Shown here: in pieces, positions 47,111-59,569 of the stretch
Layout of the letters: the number at the start of each line of letters is the position of its first letter
Numbering within the stretch: position 1 is the stretch's first letter
Position numbers and translations under genes: made by a program
Notes under the pieces: generated by a model
Seen by the model: only the letters and a program-made list of their open reading frames with translations
Database searches by the model: none
What the model was told of the DNA's origin: nothing
Source of the DNA: Phoenix dactylifera
Lineage: Eukaryota > Streptophyta > Magnoliopsida > Arecales > Arecaceae
Assembly: GCF_009389715.1 (NCBI RefSeq)
Contig: NW_024067666.1
Span: forward strand, 3,017,001 to 3,081,000
Reading direction: 5' to 3'
Length of the DNA: 64,000 nucleotides

Positions 47111-50100
47111 AAAAAACAAGAAAGACATAGTGGAGGTGACGAAGATTAGGCCAAAACTTTTGTGAGTGCATGTTAAAGTTGATTCCGAAGCGCTGCCCAA
47201 ACCTGTATTTGGATGTTAAAAGGTTTTATAATATAAGGTGAGAGAATTTACCCCCACTTTCTAAAGTTTGTTTTCTATATCTCTACCAAAAAAAAAGGAG
47301 CTTCTTTTTCTTTCTTTCCAAAACAATTTTTTCCTTCTACGTCTTGTAACAACGAATCTAATAACCGGTTTTTTCTCAAAAAAGATTGGATAACCAGTTA
47401 TTGGTTCAGTAGGAATGCAGTGCATTTGCCTCATCTCTTCAGTGCTAAAGAGGCTCTGCGAGGTCTTTAGGTGGAAAGCATCTAACCTTCCCCTTGTCTG
47501 CTAACAACTTCATTTTAGAGTTCTAACAGCACGTATTATGAGGCTGTATCAGAAAATAATAGGGGAAGAAATGCATATATATATATATATATAAGTCCAT
47601 CATCATGCCTTAGAATTATAAAGATTCATCAACGATTTGTTAAATGATTTAGGAAATTGTTGCTAATAATTGAATGATCAACAAACCTTTCAAGAATTCA
47701 TAAATTCATGATTATCTCATGCGCACCTTATACGTTATTCAATAGTATTTTATTCGAGGGAAATAGTTATTCAATAGTTAATGCTATCCCGTTGCATGCT
47801 TGTTTTTTTTAACAATCGACGCCATTATTCTTATTTGTTATTTATTCCAACGATATCGCCATTTCAAATCTTATCCCGTCCATGATCTATTAACACATCT
47901 GTCTGAACTTGATTAGATTAGTGTTGACAGGTAGATTATAGAAGTGGTGTACTAAAGAAATCATTTGGATAGAAATAATGTGCCATTCCAGCTTGTCCCG
48001 GGTTGCATCTCAGTTGGGACTCCTTTCAGAGCTCCAAGCAAGCACATAGGTTGATCCAAGATATCAAATATCTAGAAAGAACAGCAGCATGGTGAGACCT
48101 CATCAACTTGGGAAATCCAATCTTTCACAGTTCTTCAAACTCTTGGCTTGGCAAAAATGAGCAGAGGGCACTTGTTGGCTTTGCTGCCTCCTACAATGGT
48201 GACTACGTTTTAGCAATTAACACGCAAAGAATCTATGCCCCAGCCAAGGTAGAAAGCACAAAAAAAGGAGTTCTAAAGGGGTGGGAAACTCATCTAAGAA
48301 TGTGACATCTAGTAGGACATTTTCTTTTAGAAAAAGCATCCCATACTTTGTTTTCTTCCTACCATCATTGTTGGTTTCCAATAGAATAAACAAAATATAG
48401 CACATAATAGATGTATGTACTTAGATGTATGATATTTCAGATGGTGCTACTTAAACCATTATATGTTGCATTATTCTAATCAATGCTCAATGGAATTTTG
48501 CATATAACACCCTGACAGAATTATTATTCTAGTAAACCTGTGCCCCAAAAATTTCTATCAGAAATGCCATATAATTCTCTGAAATTTAAGAAATGAACTC
48601 CTGAGTTTTTATGTGGGCCAACAAGATTTTGTCATATGGTTATCTACATCCAATTTTTGTGCATATGGAGACATTAGCTTATTGTTAGAAGATTAATTAC
48701 AACAAAATCAAGCATTATGTGCACCCCATCAAGATATATCAGTCCTTTTTAACTTTCTGGTTTGGACAGATAAGTCAAGTTTCAGAGGGACATTTTTCAG
48801 AGTGGAATAAAATTCCCTTTCCCTGATGGGCATCTATAATAAATTAGGCCATTACATCTCCAATGTCACCATCCTTCTTACTTATGTGTTTCTACAGAAG
48901 TTGAAGAAGCCAACAATTTCCCCTAAACAATTAGGATGTTTCTTTTAATTCATATATATAAGATGCGCATATACATGTACTTATGAAAACTCTCTCATAT
49001 ATGCTTTTTTCTTCTCTTACTTCATCTTTGTCAAAAATATATTTGGTGATATGTTATCTACATTTGCAGGGTTTGATGCCCTGTGTCTTAGGTATCTAGC
49101 TGATCAAACTTGTGCATGACTGGCTTATTCATATGCAATCATGACCAACCATCAGAAGAAATCCAGTTCCAACAGGATCACTGCTTTTATGATCGCATTT
49201 ATCACATAGGATCGCAGCCGTCAATTCTTCCACTCATGTAATTCTAACCATCCATGCTTTCCTTCATGTGCATGCAGATAACTGACACTAATATGTAGAG
49301 ATAATCCAAATTAAGAACCTTCAGGGCAGTGTTTACATGTCTGAGAGACCCCTGTCAGATTAGGTGAGTATATCAATAGACAAAGGCTTGGAAGGGACCC
49401 TCTTTCCAATGGGTATGATAATTTTTCTTGCCCAGAATTTTGCTCAGGCTTACTTTCAAGGCACTCCAGCATCAACCTTCTGCTCTCCCTGATAGAAATT
49501 CTTAGAAAAATCTCCTTCTGGAGTTCAGGAACAAGTAGCTACCAACCAGATTTGCCACCTTTGCAATCTGCGAATACACACTCATTATACTAAATCCACA
49601 GGCCTAAACAACAAAGTAAGTCAAGTCAATCACACTTGGACCACAAGCAACTGCTCCAATAGCCAGCTGCAGTCTCCCTCAAATGCTCCTTTGTTCCACA
49701 ACAGGGCCATCAGGAAAAGCCCTCCAATCCAACCACATTCTGCATTGACTTTAAACCCTTATCAGCCTATTAAAGACTCCACTAGTTTCCTCATGATCCT
49801 CCCTTGATAGGCTCACCCAAAAAAATACAAAAAAAAAAAAAAAATCCTCTCTTTCATGCACCGACCAAAGATTAAAAATAGAGCATAGCAGATGCATGTC
49901 CATTCCAGTCAAAAGATTAGTTCATGACCTGGCCACTGACAATCTGAAATGACAGCCTTTAAAGTTGCAATTTTCAGGGAAAATGTTGGTTAAATATTTA
50001 AAGAAGCTGGGGCCAAGTTTTCAGTAATTTAAGACTCTGAGTGAGTTCTGGACTGAGGAGCTAAAATTTAGCTTCTTTAGTTATTGATATTTTTATAATA

Positions 50101-51209
50101 ATTGAGAAAGGAAGTCTGATGCTGAAAGCTTGTGACCCTGTGCGGTTCTGCAAAGGTTGGCACATGTGGGACAAGCTTGAAGCCATCCTCTTTCTTGCAA
50201 TGCGAGGGATGGGTTTGGATTCGATTTATCTCAACTTGTTAATGATGGGCTCAAATGCAGTGCCTTGTGAGCTCTGTGATCACATCATTTGAGCAAGCGA
50301 AATGGTGCCTTCATCCCTTTGGAACGAGAAAAGCATGCTTGCTACCATGTAGTCCTACATGAGTACAACTATATACTTGAGAGCAAATTGCAACACTTTT
50401 CTGTGAGAGTGTGATGACAGCCTTCTAATAAAATTTATCACAGCAATTGCCAAAGATTTTTCATTTGGGCAGAAAGATTCAATAGTTCTTTTGGACATTG
50501 TATTGTCAAATCTTGATGTAACTTAAGAAGAATACAAAATGCAAGGACACCCGAAAGGTGACCCAGTACAATAACATGAGCCGGTCAAAATAAACAGCAA
50601 AGCTCAGTAAATACCAAGAGCAGCAATGAGAAAGCAGCAGAGTAGCTGAAAGGTTATGTACAAAGCCATATGTGGGGCTCATTGTTGAGGGACACTTGAC
50701 AATGGAACTATGAGTTTGTAAGAACTTCTTGCACAACCAAAAGGCCCAAAACTATTCCTCCTCCTTATGATGAAAAGCCTATTAGTCTCCTTCAAATCAC
50801 ATAGACCAATACAGCTATTTAAGATGCTTCTTAGATGATTTGCATCTCTAAATGAGGCAGATTCTGAAATCCTCTTGAAGTAGAAGTTGGATTCTGGGAA
50901 ACCCAAGAGCATGTTTTGTGAAACTAGCAACTGCACTCTTCGATCTCCTTATACATATAATACATCTTTGTACAACCAATCTCATGGTATTTTATCTGTA
51001 ACATGATTAGTTCAATGAAGCAATCTCCACACGCAGCTTCAGTATATATGTGGAATGCAGTTGCTCTGAAACACTTTACAGAAAGGAAAGGAAATGGCTG
51101 AGGAAGTGTCATTTGATTCCAACTCCAAATCCTTAAATCCTCTTGGTGCAAATTTTTCATTCACCAACTCATAAATTGTGCATCTTTAACCATCGCTTGC
51201 ATCAACAAT
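47111..51209. other. Intergenic, no gene recognised
   Basis: Four kilobases of AT-rich DNA with an AT run at 47572-47593, an A run at 49828-49844 and no open frame resembling a known protein. The final 150-300 bases should belong to the 3' untranslated region of the PPR gene. Confidence 0.5.
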
Positions 51210-53015
51210 TTACAAGTAGGCCCTTGGGACATATCCAACTTGCTTAAGATGCTGCCCCAACCTATCAAGCATTTGGAAAATTCTTTTGGAATGTGGATGT
51301 GTTCTATCTCCAACTGTGAACTCGTGAACCATATCATTGAGCTCAATCCAACTGGACCCTGCTGGCTTCTGTGCCCCTGTGCCCTTCATCTGAATCCTCG
51401 CCTTAGCCATACCATCCCAGCGGCCAGCTGCTGCATAGATATTTGACAAGATGGCGTAATTCCCGGCATCTGAGGGCTCCATTCTGACCAGCTTTTCAAC
51501 CACCTTCTCAGCAAGAGACACATTGTTGTGTACTCGGCATGCACCAAGAAGGGTGCCCCATATAATCGCGTTAGGCTCTAAAGGCATACTCTTTGTAAGG
51601 TCAAAGGCCTCATTCAGAAGTCCCCCACGTCCTAGAAGGTCAATCATGCAACCATAGTGCTCTATCTGGGGAACAATGCCATAGTCTCTCTCCATACTAG
51701 AGAAGTAGTATTGACCCTCTTCAATGAGTCCCACATGGGTGCATGCACATAGAACACCAATGAATGTCACGCCATCAGGCCTGATCCCTTCTCTCTTCAT
51801 TCGAGCAAAGAGGTCCAGTGCCTTTTCACCATGTCCATGCATCGCCAGTCCCTGAACCAAAGAATTCCAAGAGACCAAATCCTTCTCGGCCATTCCATCA
51901 AAGATTCTGCATGCCATGTCAAGGCACCCACACTTGGAGTACATATCAACCAGTGCGTTGCACACTTGAGTGGCAGACCTTAGCTTGCTGCTTCGTACGT
52001 AGGCATGAATTCTCCTGCCAAGACTGAGCAAACCAGACTCGGCGCTAGCAGCCAGGATGCTTACAATGGCAGCAGCATCAGGCTCCAATCCAGCATCTTC
52101 CATCTGATCTAACAAGCTCATGGCCTCCTTTGCCAGGCCTTTCTCAGCATAGCCTGATATCATTATGGTCCAAGGGACTAAGTTCTTGACCGGCATCTTA
52201 TCGAACAACAACCTCGCCATGTCCATGTCACCCATCTTGCAATAACCCGAGACCACCGTGGACCATGAAACGACATTCCTCTCTGGCATCCTCTCGAACA
52301 ATTCAAAAGCTTTATCCATCTCGCCGGCCTTTGCATGCCCATCCAGCAGAGTATTCCAGCTCACCGTATCCCTTTCAGGCATCTCGTCAAACAGCCTGCG
52401 TGCCTCCTTCAGTTCTCCGGCTCTCATCAACCCGGCAATCATAGAATTCCAGGAGACGATATCTCTGTGCGGCATTTCATCAAAAATCTTCCTCGCGGAT
52501 GCAAGGCCACCGGTACCAGCCCTCGAATAGGAGTCAATGAGCGAGTTTGGGACGAAGATATCATATAAAAATCCAAGCTTTATGACATGGGAGTGGATCA
52601 TTTCGATCCGGGCGAGCGCAGACTGGCCGGAAGGCCCGCAGCAAGCCTTGAGGAGGAAAGGATAGGTGAAATTGTCGGGAAAAATCCCATCTTTTTGCAT
52701 GTCGAATAAGGCGCAGAAGGCATGGGAGGGCTGGGAGTTGTGGGCGAAGGCACGGATGAGGGTGTTGTAGAGGAGGACGTTGGGATCGGGGACGAGGCGG
52801 AAGGCTTTGACGGCGGGGGCGAGATGGCGACAGAGAGAGTAGGCGGAGACGAGCTTGGGGGCGACGGAGGGGTCGCGGTGGAGGTTGGCCTTGAAGATTT
52901 GGGCTTGGATTTGCTTGATGTGGTGGAGGTTGGAGCAGTGGTGGAGTTCGGCGAGCTTCTGCTCGAAGAGACGGCGGTGGGAGACCCATCCGGGGGGTCG
53001 GATTGGGACGGACAT
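51210..53015 (-). CDS. PLS-class pentatricopeptide repeat protein, E/E+ subgroup (At3g29230-like)
   Basis: PPR proteins bind organelle RNA one base per repeat and act in splicing, editing or stability in mitochondria or plastids. This is one uninterrupted frame of 601 residues without introns, the normal plant form. It opens with LFEQKLAELHHCSNLHHIKQ, the usual first segment. Then come P, L and S motifs, seen as repeated VSWNSMIAGL, ARRLFDEMPERDTVSWNTLL and VSWSTVVSGYCKMGDMDMA segments from about residue 80 to 460. Next is the E domain (IIWGTLLGACRVHNN, NYAILSNIYAAAGRWDGM, KPAGSSWIEL) and the E+ part (VHEFTVGDRTHPHSKRIF). There is no DYW domain. Residue order follows Arabidopsis At3g29230 throughout. 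If it edits RNA it would need a DYW partner; that is inference. The start codon is the first ATG of the frame. No defects seen. Confidence 0.97.
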   Translation of the reverse strand: MSVPIRPPGWVSHRRLFEQKLAELHHCSNLHHIKQIQAQIFKANLHRDPSVAPKLVSAYSLCRHLAPAVKAFRLVPDPNVLLYNTLIRAFAHNSQPSHAFCALFDMQKDGIFPDNFTYPFLLKACCGPSGQSALARIEMIHSHVIKLGFLYDIFVPNSLIDSYSRAGTGGLASARKIFDEMPHRDIVSWNSMIAGLMRAGELKEARRLFDEMPERDTVSWNTLLDGHAKAGEMDKAFELFERMPERNVVSWSTVVSGYCKMGDMDMARLLFDKMPVKNLVPWTIMISGYAEKGLAKEAMSLLDQMEDAGLEPDAAAIVSILAASAESGLLSLGRRIHAYVRSSKLRSATQVCNALVDMYSKCGCLDMACRIFDGMAEKDLVSWNSLVQGLAMHGHGEKALDLFARMKREGIRPDGVTFIGVLCACTHVGLIEEGQYYFSSMERDYGIVPQIEHYGCMIDLLGRGGLLNEAFDLTKSMPLEPNAIIWGTLLGACRVHNNVSLAEKVVEKLVRMEPSDAGNYAILSNIYAAAGRWDGMAKARIQMKGTGAQKPAGSSWIELNDMVHEFTVGDRTHPHSKRIFQMLDRLGQHLKQVGYVPRAYL

Positions 53016-53883
53016 CAGGGGAGGCTCCGTGGGTTATAGGTGCGTTCTGGAGGCAAAAAAAAAAACAAGTAGCCGTTAGATGGCTTTTTCCGTCGAGGGG
53101 GCGGAAGTGGAGGGCGCTGGAGAGAGCCGCGCTACGAGAACCGGAACCCGAGAGATAGCGCGGCACATGCAAGCGTCACCATCCATAACATTTATAGATG
53201 CTATAACTGTGCATCTTACGATGGCTGCCATGAGTATATTGTTTCCACCGAAATGGTTCATGTTCGGAATACACGGACATCGATTAAATTTGAAGATCAA
53301 ATGCCCCATATTTGGACGATTTTGGTAGGAGCGCTACTGAGCCGTAGGTACCAAAATGGTGCTGGGATGACGTACTCACACATAAGTGTTGATCCCAATA
53401 GAGAGAGCTCACGGGTGGAAGAGGATACGCGGAAACTTGCAACCTGCATCGAACATTCTTTGGTGAAAGAGAGGCTCAGTGAAGGCTACTACGCGGGTGA
53501 GGTTTTCTTTCCCCACTCTTTTTGATGTACAAAAAAACAACATTGCATCATATATGGTATGGTATATGCTAATAGACTGTCTTATTTGATGGTCATCTAT
53601 TTTTTATGGCAATCTTTCATAATTGTACAACATTCTGTAGTGCAGCATATGCACCATAGAGAATTCATGTTTTTATAGAATCAAATATTTCTAGTTCAGG
53701 ACCGAATGGAAAAATATCTGAATTCAACATGCAAAGAAACAAGGCCATACAAGAAGCACAATGTAAGCAAACTTCTATGAAATGCAAGACAGAGCATAGC
53801 ATAACTTTGAGAATTTTTTTTTTTATGAATCCTTACAGTTTTTATAAATTGTTCGACTACGATGCATTATCATTCCCAATTAC

Positions 53884-53923
<40 letters not shown>

Positions 53924-55380
53924 CAAGCCATATAGCTACAACTATAGTATTCTGTTCGATAGTTACACCTGTAGAATTATTCTATTTCTAAAATAGAAAA
54001 AGTTATGAATGTATTCTTAAACATTGGTGTGACGCTCTTCCTTTTCTTTCCATAGAGTGTCGTGTTTGTGAAACAGGACGGCTCCAAGCATAGCACCTCA
54101 ACAACTATTAAAACATTAGTGCATTCCATCTTCAATGTCCAGTGATCAAAATTTATTTGTTGTGCTTAAGCTAATCAACCTAAGAGTCCTCTCTCACAAT
54201 AATTATTATAATAATAGATTTATGTTATACAATATATTTATCAAAATAATTAATATATTTATATATTAAATTTAAATGGTTGGAAAGTGGTAAGGGGACT
54301 CTTTTAGAGGGTTTCTTCGAGTTACAACAAATATTGTAATTGAAATTGTGACCGATTTTATGTGCACTTCCAATTAGAAGATTTGGATTATTTTTGTTGT
54401 AATTTAAATACAATCTACAATTGTAATTGCATACATCAATATAATTGTTTTGCATGCTTGCATTTCAACATTTCTAACCGTATGGTGTTCAATTGCATGC
54501 AAATAACCCCTAAATATTTCATTCATCTACACAATTTTAGATATGGATGAAAGCAAGTACTTTGCTAGAACTTTATTCGTCTTTCAATGTGATACATGTC
54601 AATGATATTGTGGCTTCTTTTCCTTGAACACAAGCAAGGCATAAGGATAGGGACTTACCGGTCACCAATGCTATAAATCTAGGGTAAGCTATATAGGAGA
54701 TTGATTAACTTATTTGTTTGAGGGATATCATTTAGTGAAGCAAAATGTTGAATTTTACTTGCATGTATCCATCCACACTTTTTTTTTTTGGAACTTATGT
54801 ATCCACATGGATTGGGTTTAAGACAAGGCAATTGGCATGTAACACCTTGAATGAGTGAACTATAGAGGAATTAAGTTTTCTACGTAGCTTTCATGCTTCG
54901 ATTGTATGATATGGCTTCAAATTTGGACGATGCAGATCCCAATATCATTTTCTGCTCAGGAGGCTAGATTAAACTCATGAATCCATATACTAGAACTTAT
55001 GCATGTTCTTAATGCATGGATGGATAAAGGTTGTCAATTGACATAAATTCATATTATAACGAACATTAGATTGTTAGATCTCATCACGTGTATTGGGAGA
55101 CATTGTACTAACCCAAGCATGCATATCAGCGCAAAATAATATATTTGGTTTTGTTGAGAAAGCAAGATATTCCATAAATGTGAGATATGATAGCTATCAT
55201 ATGCTATGATTGTAGAGATAAGATAGTTAAGTGACGTAATCATGTACAAAAGAGATCTTTTTGTCGTGACTTATCGTACAAATTTGAGAGATGTGGATTT
55301 GTTTATAAATCCATGTAGGTGCATAAAATCTATTTTTGCTTCCTTTCGATAACGACAACACTTTAAGCTCTACAATCTGC
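53016..55380. other. Intergenic, upstream of the PPR gene
   Basis: The first 300 bases are GC-rich and should hold the PPR promoter and leader. Beyond lies AT-rich DNA with an (AT)n run at 53886-53917. A block at about 54308-54512 has weakly inverted ends (AGGGTTTCTTCGAG against the complement of GCATGCAAATAACCCCT) and might be an old MITE. No genes are recognised. Confidence 0.45.
53886..53917. repeat. (AT)n microsatellite
   Basis: About 16 AT units in intergenic DNA. Confidence 0.9.
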
Positions 55381-55384
55381 AAAT

Positions 55385-55675
55385 CTAATTATCATGTCAA
55401 ACAAGAATCTAGATCACCGATATCATTCATGCGCTCCATGCCAACACATTTACGATCTTACGCAAGTCATTATGTAATATATCGGGCAGCTATCTGAATA
55501 CTCGAGGTCAATGCCCTTTTTTTTTTGAGATAGAGAGTAGAAAATCTATCCAACAATCATGTCAGAAAAGAATATAAATCACTGGTATTATTAACGTGCT
55601 TCGTGCCCATACATTTACAATCTTATGTAAGTTTTTATGTTATATATCAAATAACTATTCAAGATTCGAATCGAA
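55385..55675. repeat. Imperfect tandem duplication, period 165 bp
   Basis: Two related blocks start with ATCATGTCA words at 55391 and 55556, a 165-bp offset. They share GAATCTAGATCAC/GAATATAAATCAC, CACATTTACGATCTTA/TACATTTACAATCTTA and TAATATATCGGGCAGCTAT/TTATATATCAAATAACTAT. They have diverged by perhaps a quarter, so the duplication is old. Confidence 0.7.
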
Positions 55676-55974
55676 AGTTAGCAATTCGTTAGGATCAATG
55701 ATTTTGATGTTACAATTTCTACATTATGCATATATTTTTTTGTGAGGTAAGAATCGAAACTAATAATCACAATTAATAGATATTTTTTCTTCCAAAATTA
55801 GTTTCTGGGTGCACTAATTTCAGCATTCCAATTATATATGGTGAGGGAGGAAAGAAGTATCAAGATTATTTTCCGCCCAACTAGTCGTTTTAACATATCA
55901 TACCCTTTTTTAATCTTCTATTAAAAAGTAGAAAATACACCAATTTAAGACCATTTCAAAATATCTGATTCCAG

Positions 55975-57240
55975 AATGTACGATTCTAAGAACCTGGCTA
56001 GTTTTTGCAACGCCGCCTTCCTCAATAAACGCCGAAATATCCCACTTTCCAATCCCTCCTGGAAACGGCGGCCGCCCACCGTTTGGTTAGCCCATGCCCA
56101 CTTTAAAGGGCATTCTTCTTCTTCTTGTTCATTCTTCTTCTTCTTCTTTCTTTGCAGGCTCTGCTCCTCTCTAAACTCCCACTATTTCCCATGCCTCATC
56201 TCCATTTTCTTATGGAAGCGAGGTTCTTGAAACCTCCAAATCTTCCATCAACAAAGACCCTGCTTTGGATCCCTCACATCAGCCTTGGACGTGAAGAAAC
56301 CTCTCGCCAGCCCTCGCTTCACCGGCGCGGCCAGGTTTGCATCCTTATTTCTCCTCTTGCTTCGCTTTTTCTATTGCTCGTCTGAGATATTTCTTCTCGA
56401 ACATCTGTTTCCAAATCTTAAAAGTTTGTTCTTCCTGTTGCATAATGCCTTTTGATCTCATTTATGTTTTTTTCTTTCTTGCGGATGATTCAGGAGGCTT
56501 TGTGTGGCGAAACTATTCGCATGAATGGAATTTTATCGTTGAACTCCTGCAGCGTTCGGTGCGGAGGAAGTAATGGATTCTTGTCAACTTTTTGTGCACC
56601 CCTTAGTTTCTTCAGAATCTTGCTCGCAATCGAATTTTTGAGTGCTGGCAGATGAAGGTTCGGTGATCATCCGACGGCAGGCGGCGGGGAGAGCTGCAGC
56701 AAGCATGGATGTGGCCAAGGGACGTCCGAAGAAACGAGGCATGAGCAAAGGATGGGATGCCCAGAACCTGCGAAAGCTGCAGTGAGAACCCTGGAAGCAG
56801 GCTTAATCATGACGACGACTAATGCGGTAATGCCAACATCATGCTTAATAAAATATCTCTTTTTTTTGTAAGAAAAAAAATCGTAAGGAGCTAATGTTTT
56901 CCTTGTGCTAATGATTTATTTATCCGCAGGTAGAAGATTCAAAGGATTGGTCAGAGTGAAAGCCCAATCAGGTATCTGACCGAAGTGGTCATGTAATTCC
57001 CATGCATTATTTCCGGCAAGTCCTGCTTGTAACTGCAATCTATCAACCAAGCTCGGACCTTCCACCAGCCAGCGAGGTCAGCCAATGCCGGAGCTCAGTT
57101 TTTGTAGATCATCCATGGATCAAGCTTCACTGTGATTTGGATGTCATGAGTTCGGAACACAAAAACAAACCCTTCCTTATACGGGAAGAAGACTGCATAC
57201 ATTTGATCCTCCACAGACAATTAACGCAATAGCGGCACTA
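55975..57240 (+). other. Unassigned plus-strand unit with splice-like signals
   Basis: I do not recognise this. The block is richer in GC than its surroundings and carries plausible junctions: GCGGCCAG then GTTTGC at 56334-56335, an acceptor TGATTCAG at about 56494, AGTGCTGGCAG at about 56652, and TTATCCGCAG then GTAGAAG near 56931. Open frames are short. One reads PHISLGREETSRQPS at 56264-56310, and a similar PHISLVRDG occurs in the unit near 59.8 kb. A basic segment RPKKRGMSKGWD appears near 56725. It could be a non-coding transcript or a decayed short gene. No promoter can be fixed. Confidence 0.3.
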
Positions 57241-57989
57241 GTGCAACTTTTTTTTTATATTGATATTGTCAATTAGAATATTTAATGAGGGTGGAGCAAA
57301 TGAGTCTTCTTGTAAAAGTTACATATAATCCAGCTGCTGGACTAATTTGTATTGCACAAAAGCTGTTCTTTTTATATTTGACGTAATCCAAGTGTTTATG
57401 TGGCATTTTGCATGCAAATGAATTTAAAAGTTTTGAGTTCTATAAACTAAGTATAATACTTATTTTCACTCGCATGATTGGCGTCAGGCACTAGAATAAC
57501 CATCATAGCTAGTTAGGAGGCTATGACATCATTGGACTCATAATATGCTAGCCTTCATTATCTTTCGATAAACGATACTTAAAATTTGTGAAGTATACTT
57601 TCCTTATTGATCTTCTTCTTGCTTTTCTCCTTTTGGTCAGTGCTTGCTAGGAATTTGTTGATTTTCATATTAGTTATTAAGACCAAGAATCATGTGGCTT
57701 AACCAAACTTTGGTTTTCCCTAATGAAGCCTACAATTTAAATAGTTAACTATGTATTCTCTTGCACGGTGATATGCGTGATATAACTGAATTTTCTATGA
57801 AGTGCCTTCTTTGGATGTTTATAGTTGGAATATTAAGAAGTAATTATGTGATGTAACCATATGCTATGGCAAGTATTAGGTTTTTGCATCTCATTATATG
57901 TATTGCGAAACATTTGGTAGCAAGCCAGCTGCATTGTCATCTACTCCTTTTTGATAAAAAGACATACGGATTGCTATACACCCTGAATA

Positions 57990-58290
57990 AACACCAATAT
58001 GTCCTATATATTTAGTTATGCACCGAATAAATGTTGGGTATATATATAAAAACTAAAAAAACCAAAAAAATATCTTTTAATTAGCTTTTTTGAATGAGAT
58101 CTTGAATTGTTACAAATAATATTGGAGCAGACATAGTCTATGGCCTATGTGGATTAGGGCATAGTATATCGAATCTAACCACTGGCTAATTGTAATATTT
58201 GTGATTAGATTTATTTGGATTTGGATCCTTAGCCTGGCAGAATGCTAGAAGGATTTATAAGGGCATGTATTGAGTCCCACACCTTCTAAA
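57990..58290 (+). mobile_element. Degraded TRIM copy
   Basis: The left LTR ends at 58114 (GTTACA), followed by AATAATATTGGAGC, a worn primer binding site. The internal region matches the other TRIMs (TAGTCTATGGCCTATGTGGA, GATTTGGATCCTTAGCCTGG). The start of the right LTR is recognisable up to GTATTGAGTCCCACACC near 58287, where similarity stops. The left end is blurred. Old and incomplete; no coding content. Confidence 0.6.
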
Positions 58291-58749
58291 AAATATAATA
58301 GTCAACCACTATTTTAAAACTTGGTGTCCAACTCAAAGATCACTCAATTTGGATCAGATTGGTAGGATTCCTACTTTGTTTCCTCGTTACATCACTCAAA
58401 TTTGAAGCTCAGTCATTCGGCCCTCCAACTCAGCTGAGTTTTTAAGTGGACCGGTATCTGACTCATTCAACTTTCCTAAATTGCCCTTGTAAAAGTTTGT
58501 TAGCTATATTATGTGCATTTAAGTATATATTATTTTTGTTTAGTTTCTTATAGTTATATTTTGGATCATTCATATCTATTTGACATTATGTTATACTTTT
58601 TGTATTTATTAATACATATTTTTTAATCAAGTTAACTCAGTAGAGTCACATACCCACTTAGAGATCTGAAGCACGCCACGATTTTGTGCTTTTGATCACT
58701 AGTTCTACATATATATTTATAAACTCAAGAGGATCACTATATTTCAACA

Positions 58750-59220
58750 TAGTTACAACATTTATTTTTGTAACGTCTCCTTTTCATTGAACTTCAACAT
58801 GGAATATATCACTTTCCACGCTAAAACAACAACTATCCACATAACTTAAAGCTGGTATTAACGGTGTTGTTACAATATTTATTTTAGTAATTAACAACCC
58901 CCCTTTTTATTGGACTTCAATGCTGAGTATGTTAAAGGATAACCATTGAGATAAGCTCAAGCTGGGAAACAATAGCATCATTACATTATTTATTTTAGTA
59001 ATGTCCATTTCTATAAACTACTATGCACAATATAATCACCTTCCATTCATGGCCCCATTGAAACAACAATTGTCCACATAAACTCAACCTGAGAATTAGC
59101 AATATCATTACAATATTAATTTTAGTAATGCCCCCTCTTCACTAAATTTCAATATAGAGAATCACAATTTCCAGCCATGGCCCAAATAGAAGGATAATCA
59201 TTTAGATGAACACAAGCTGG
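58750..59220. repeat. Minisatellite, four units of about 118 bp
   Basis: The phrase (G/A)TTACAAT-TTTATTTTAGTAA recurs at 58752, 58869, 58980 and 59107, with spacings of 117, 111 and 127 bp. Each unit also has a TTCAAT/TTCAAC word, an ACAACAATTGTCCACATAA-like segment or its relic, and an AAGCTGG word at its end (last near 59212). Copies are well diverged, so the array is old. No coding potential. Confidence 0.8.
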
Positions 59221-59536
59221 CCTAACCACGCTCCTGTGCTCGACTTTGTAGACTCCGCACATCGTTTCTTTCTGTGGTTTTTATTCTATTTGAGAGGCTC
59301 GAGAATGTCTTGCCCGGTGCATTTCGGAGCTTTTTGTTTGCAGATTCTGTTGGATGTATTCGTATCCGTATAGTATAAAATGTCCGTTTTTAATGTGAAA
59401 AAAAAAAAAAATCAAATCAAATCGACAACCGCATGCCCCGCGTGTCTTCGCTCCTCCTTTCCTAGCCGCGCCATCCCACTTTCCGGACTCGATGCCCACC
59501 GAAATCCGCGTCCACCCACAGATTAAGGTTTCCTTC

Positions 59537-59548
59537 TCTCTATATAAC
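59537..59548 (+). promoter_or_regulatory. TATA box of an unassigned plus-strand unit
   Basis: CTCTATATAACAGG lies in a suitable setting: CT-rich sequence with a likely start about 30 bases downstream (TTCTTCCTCAACCC). The sequence is the best TATA box on the plus strand in this part of the window and precedes the unit at 59570-60540. Confidence 0.5.
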
Positions 59549-59569
59549 AGGCCTTTCTCCCCTTTTCTT

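Noticed and set aside
52561-53172. 203-codon minus-strand frame overlapping the PPR start
   Set aside because: Shadow of the PPR gene in another frame; Pro/Arg/Leu-rich without domains.
54308-54512. Possible MITE with weakly inverted ends
   Set aside because: End similarity is too poor and no target duplication is visible to call it an element.
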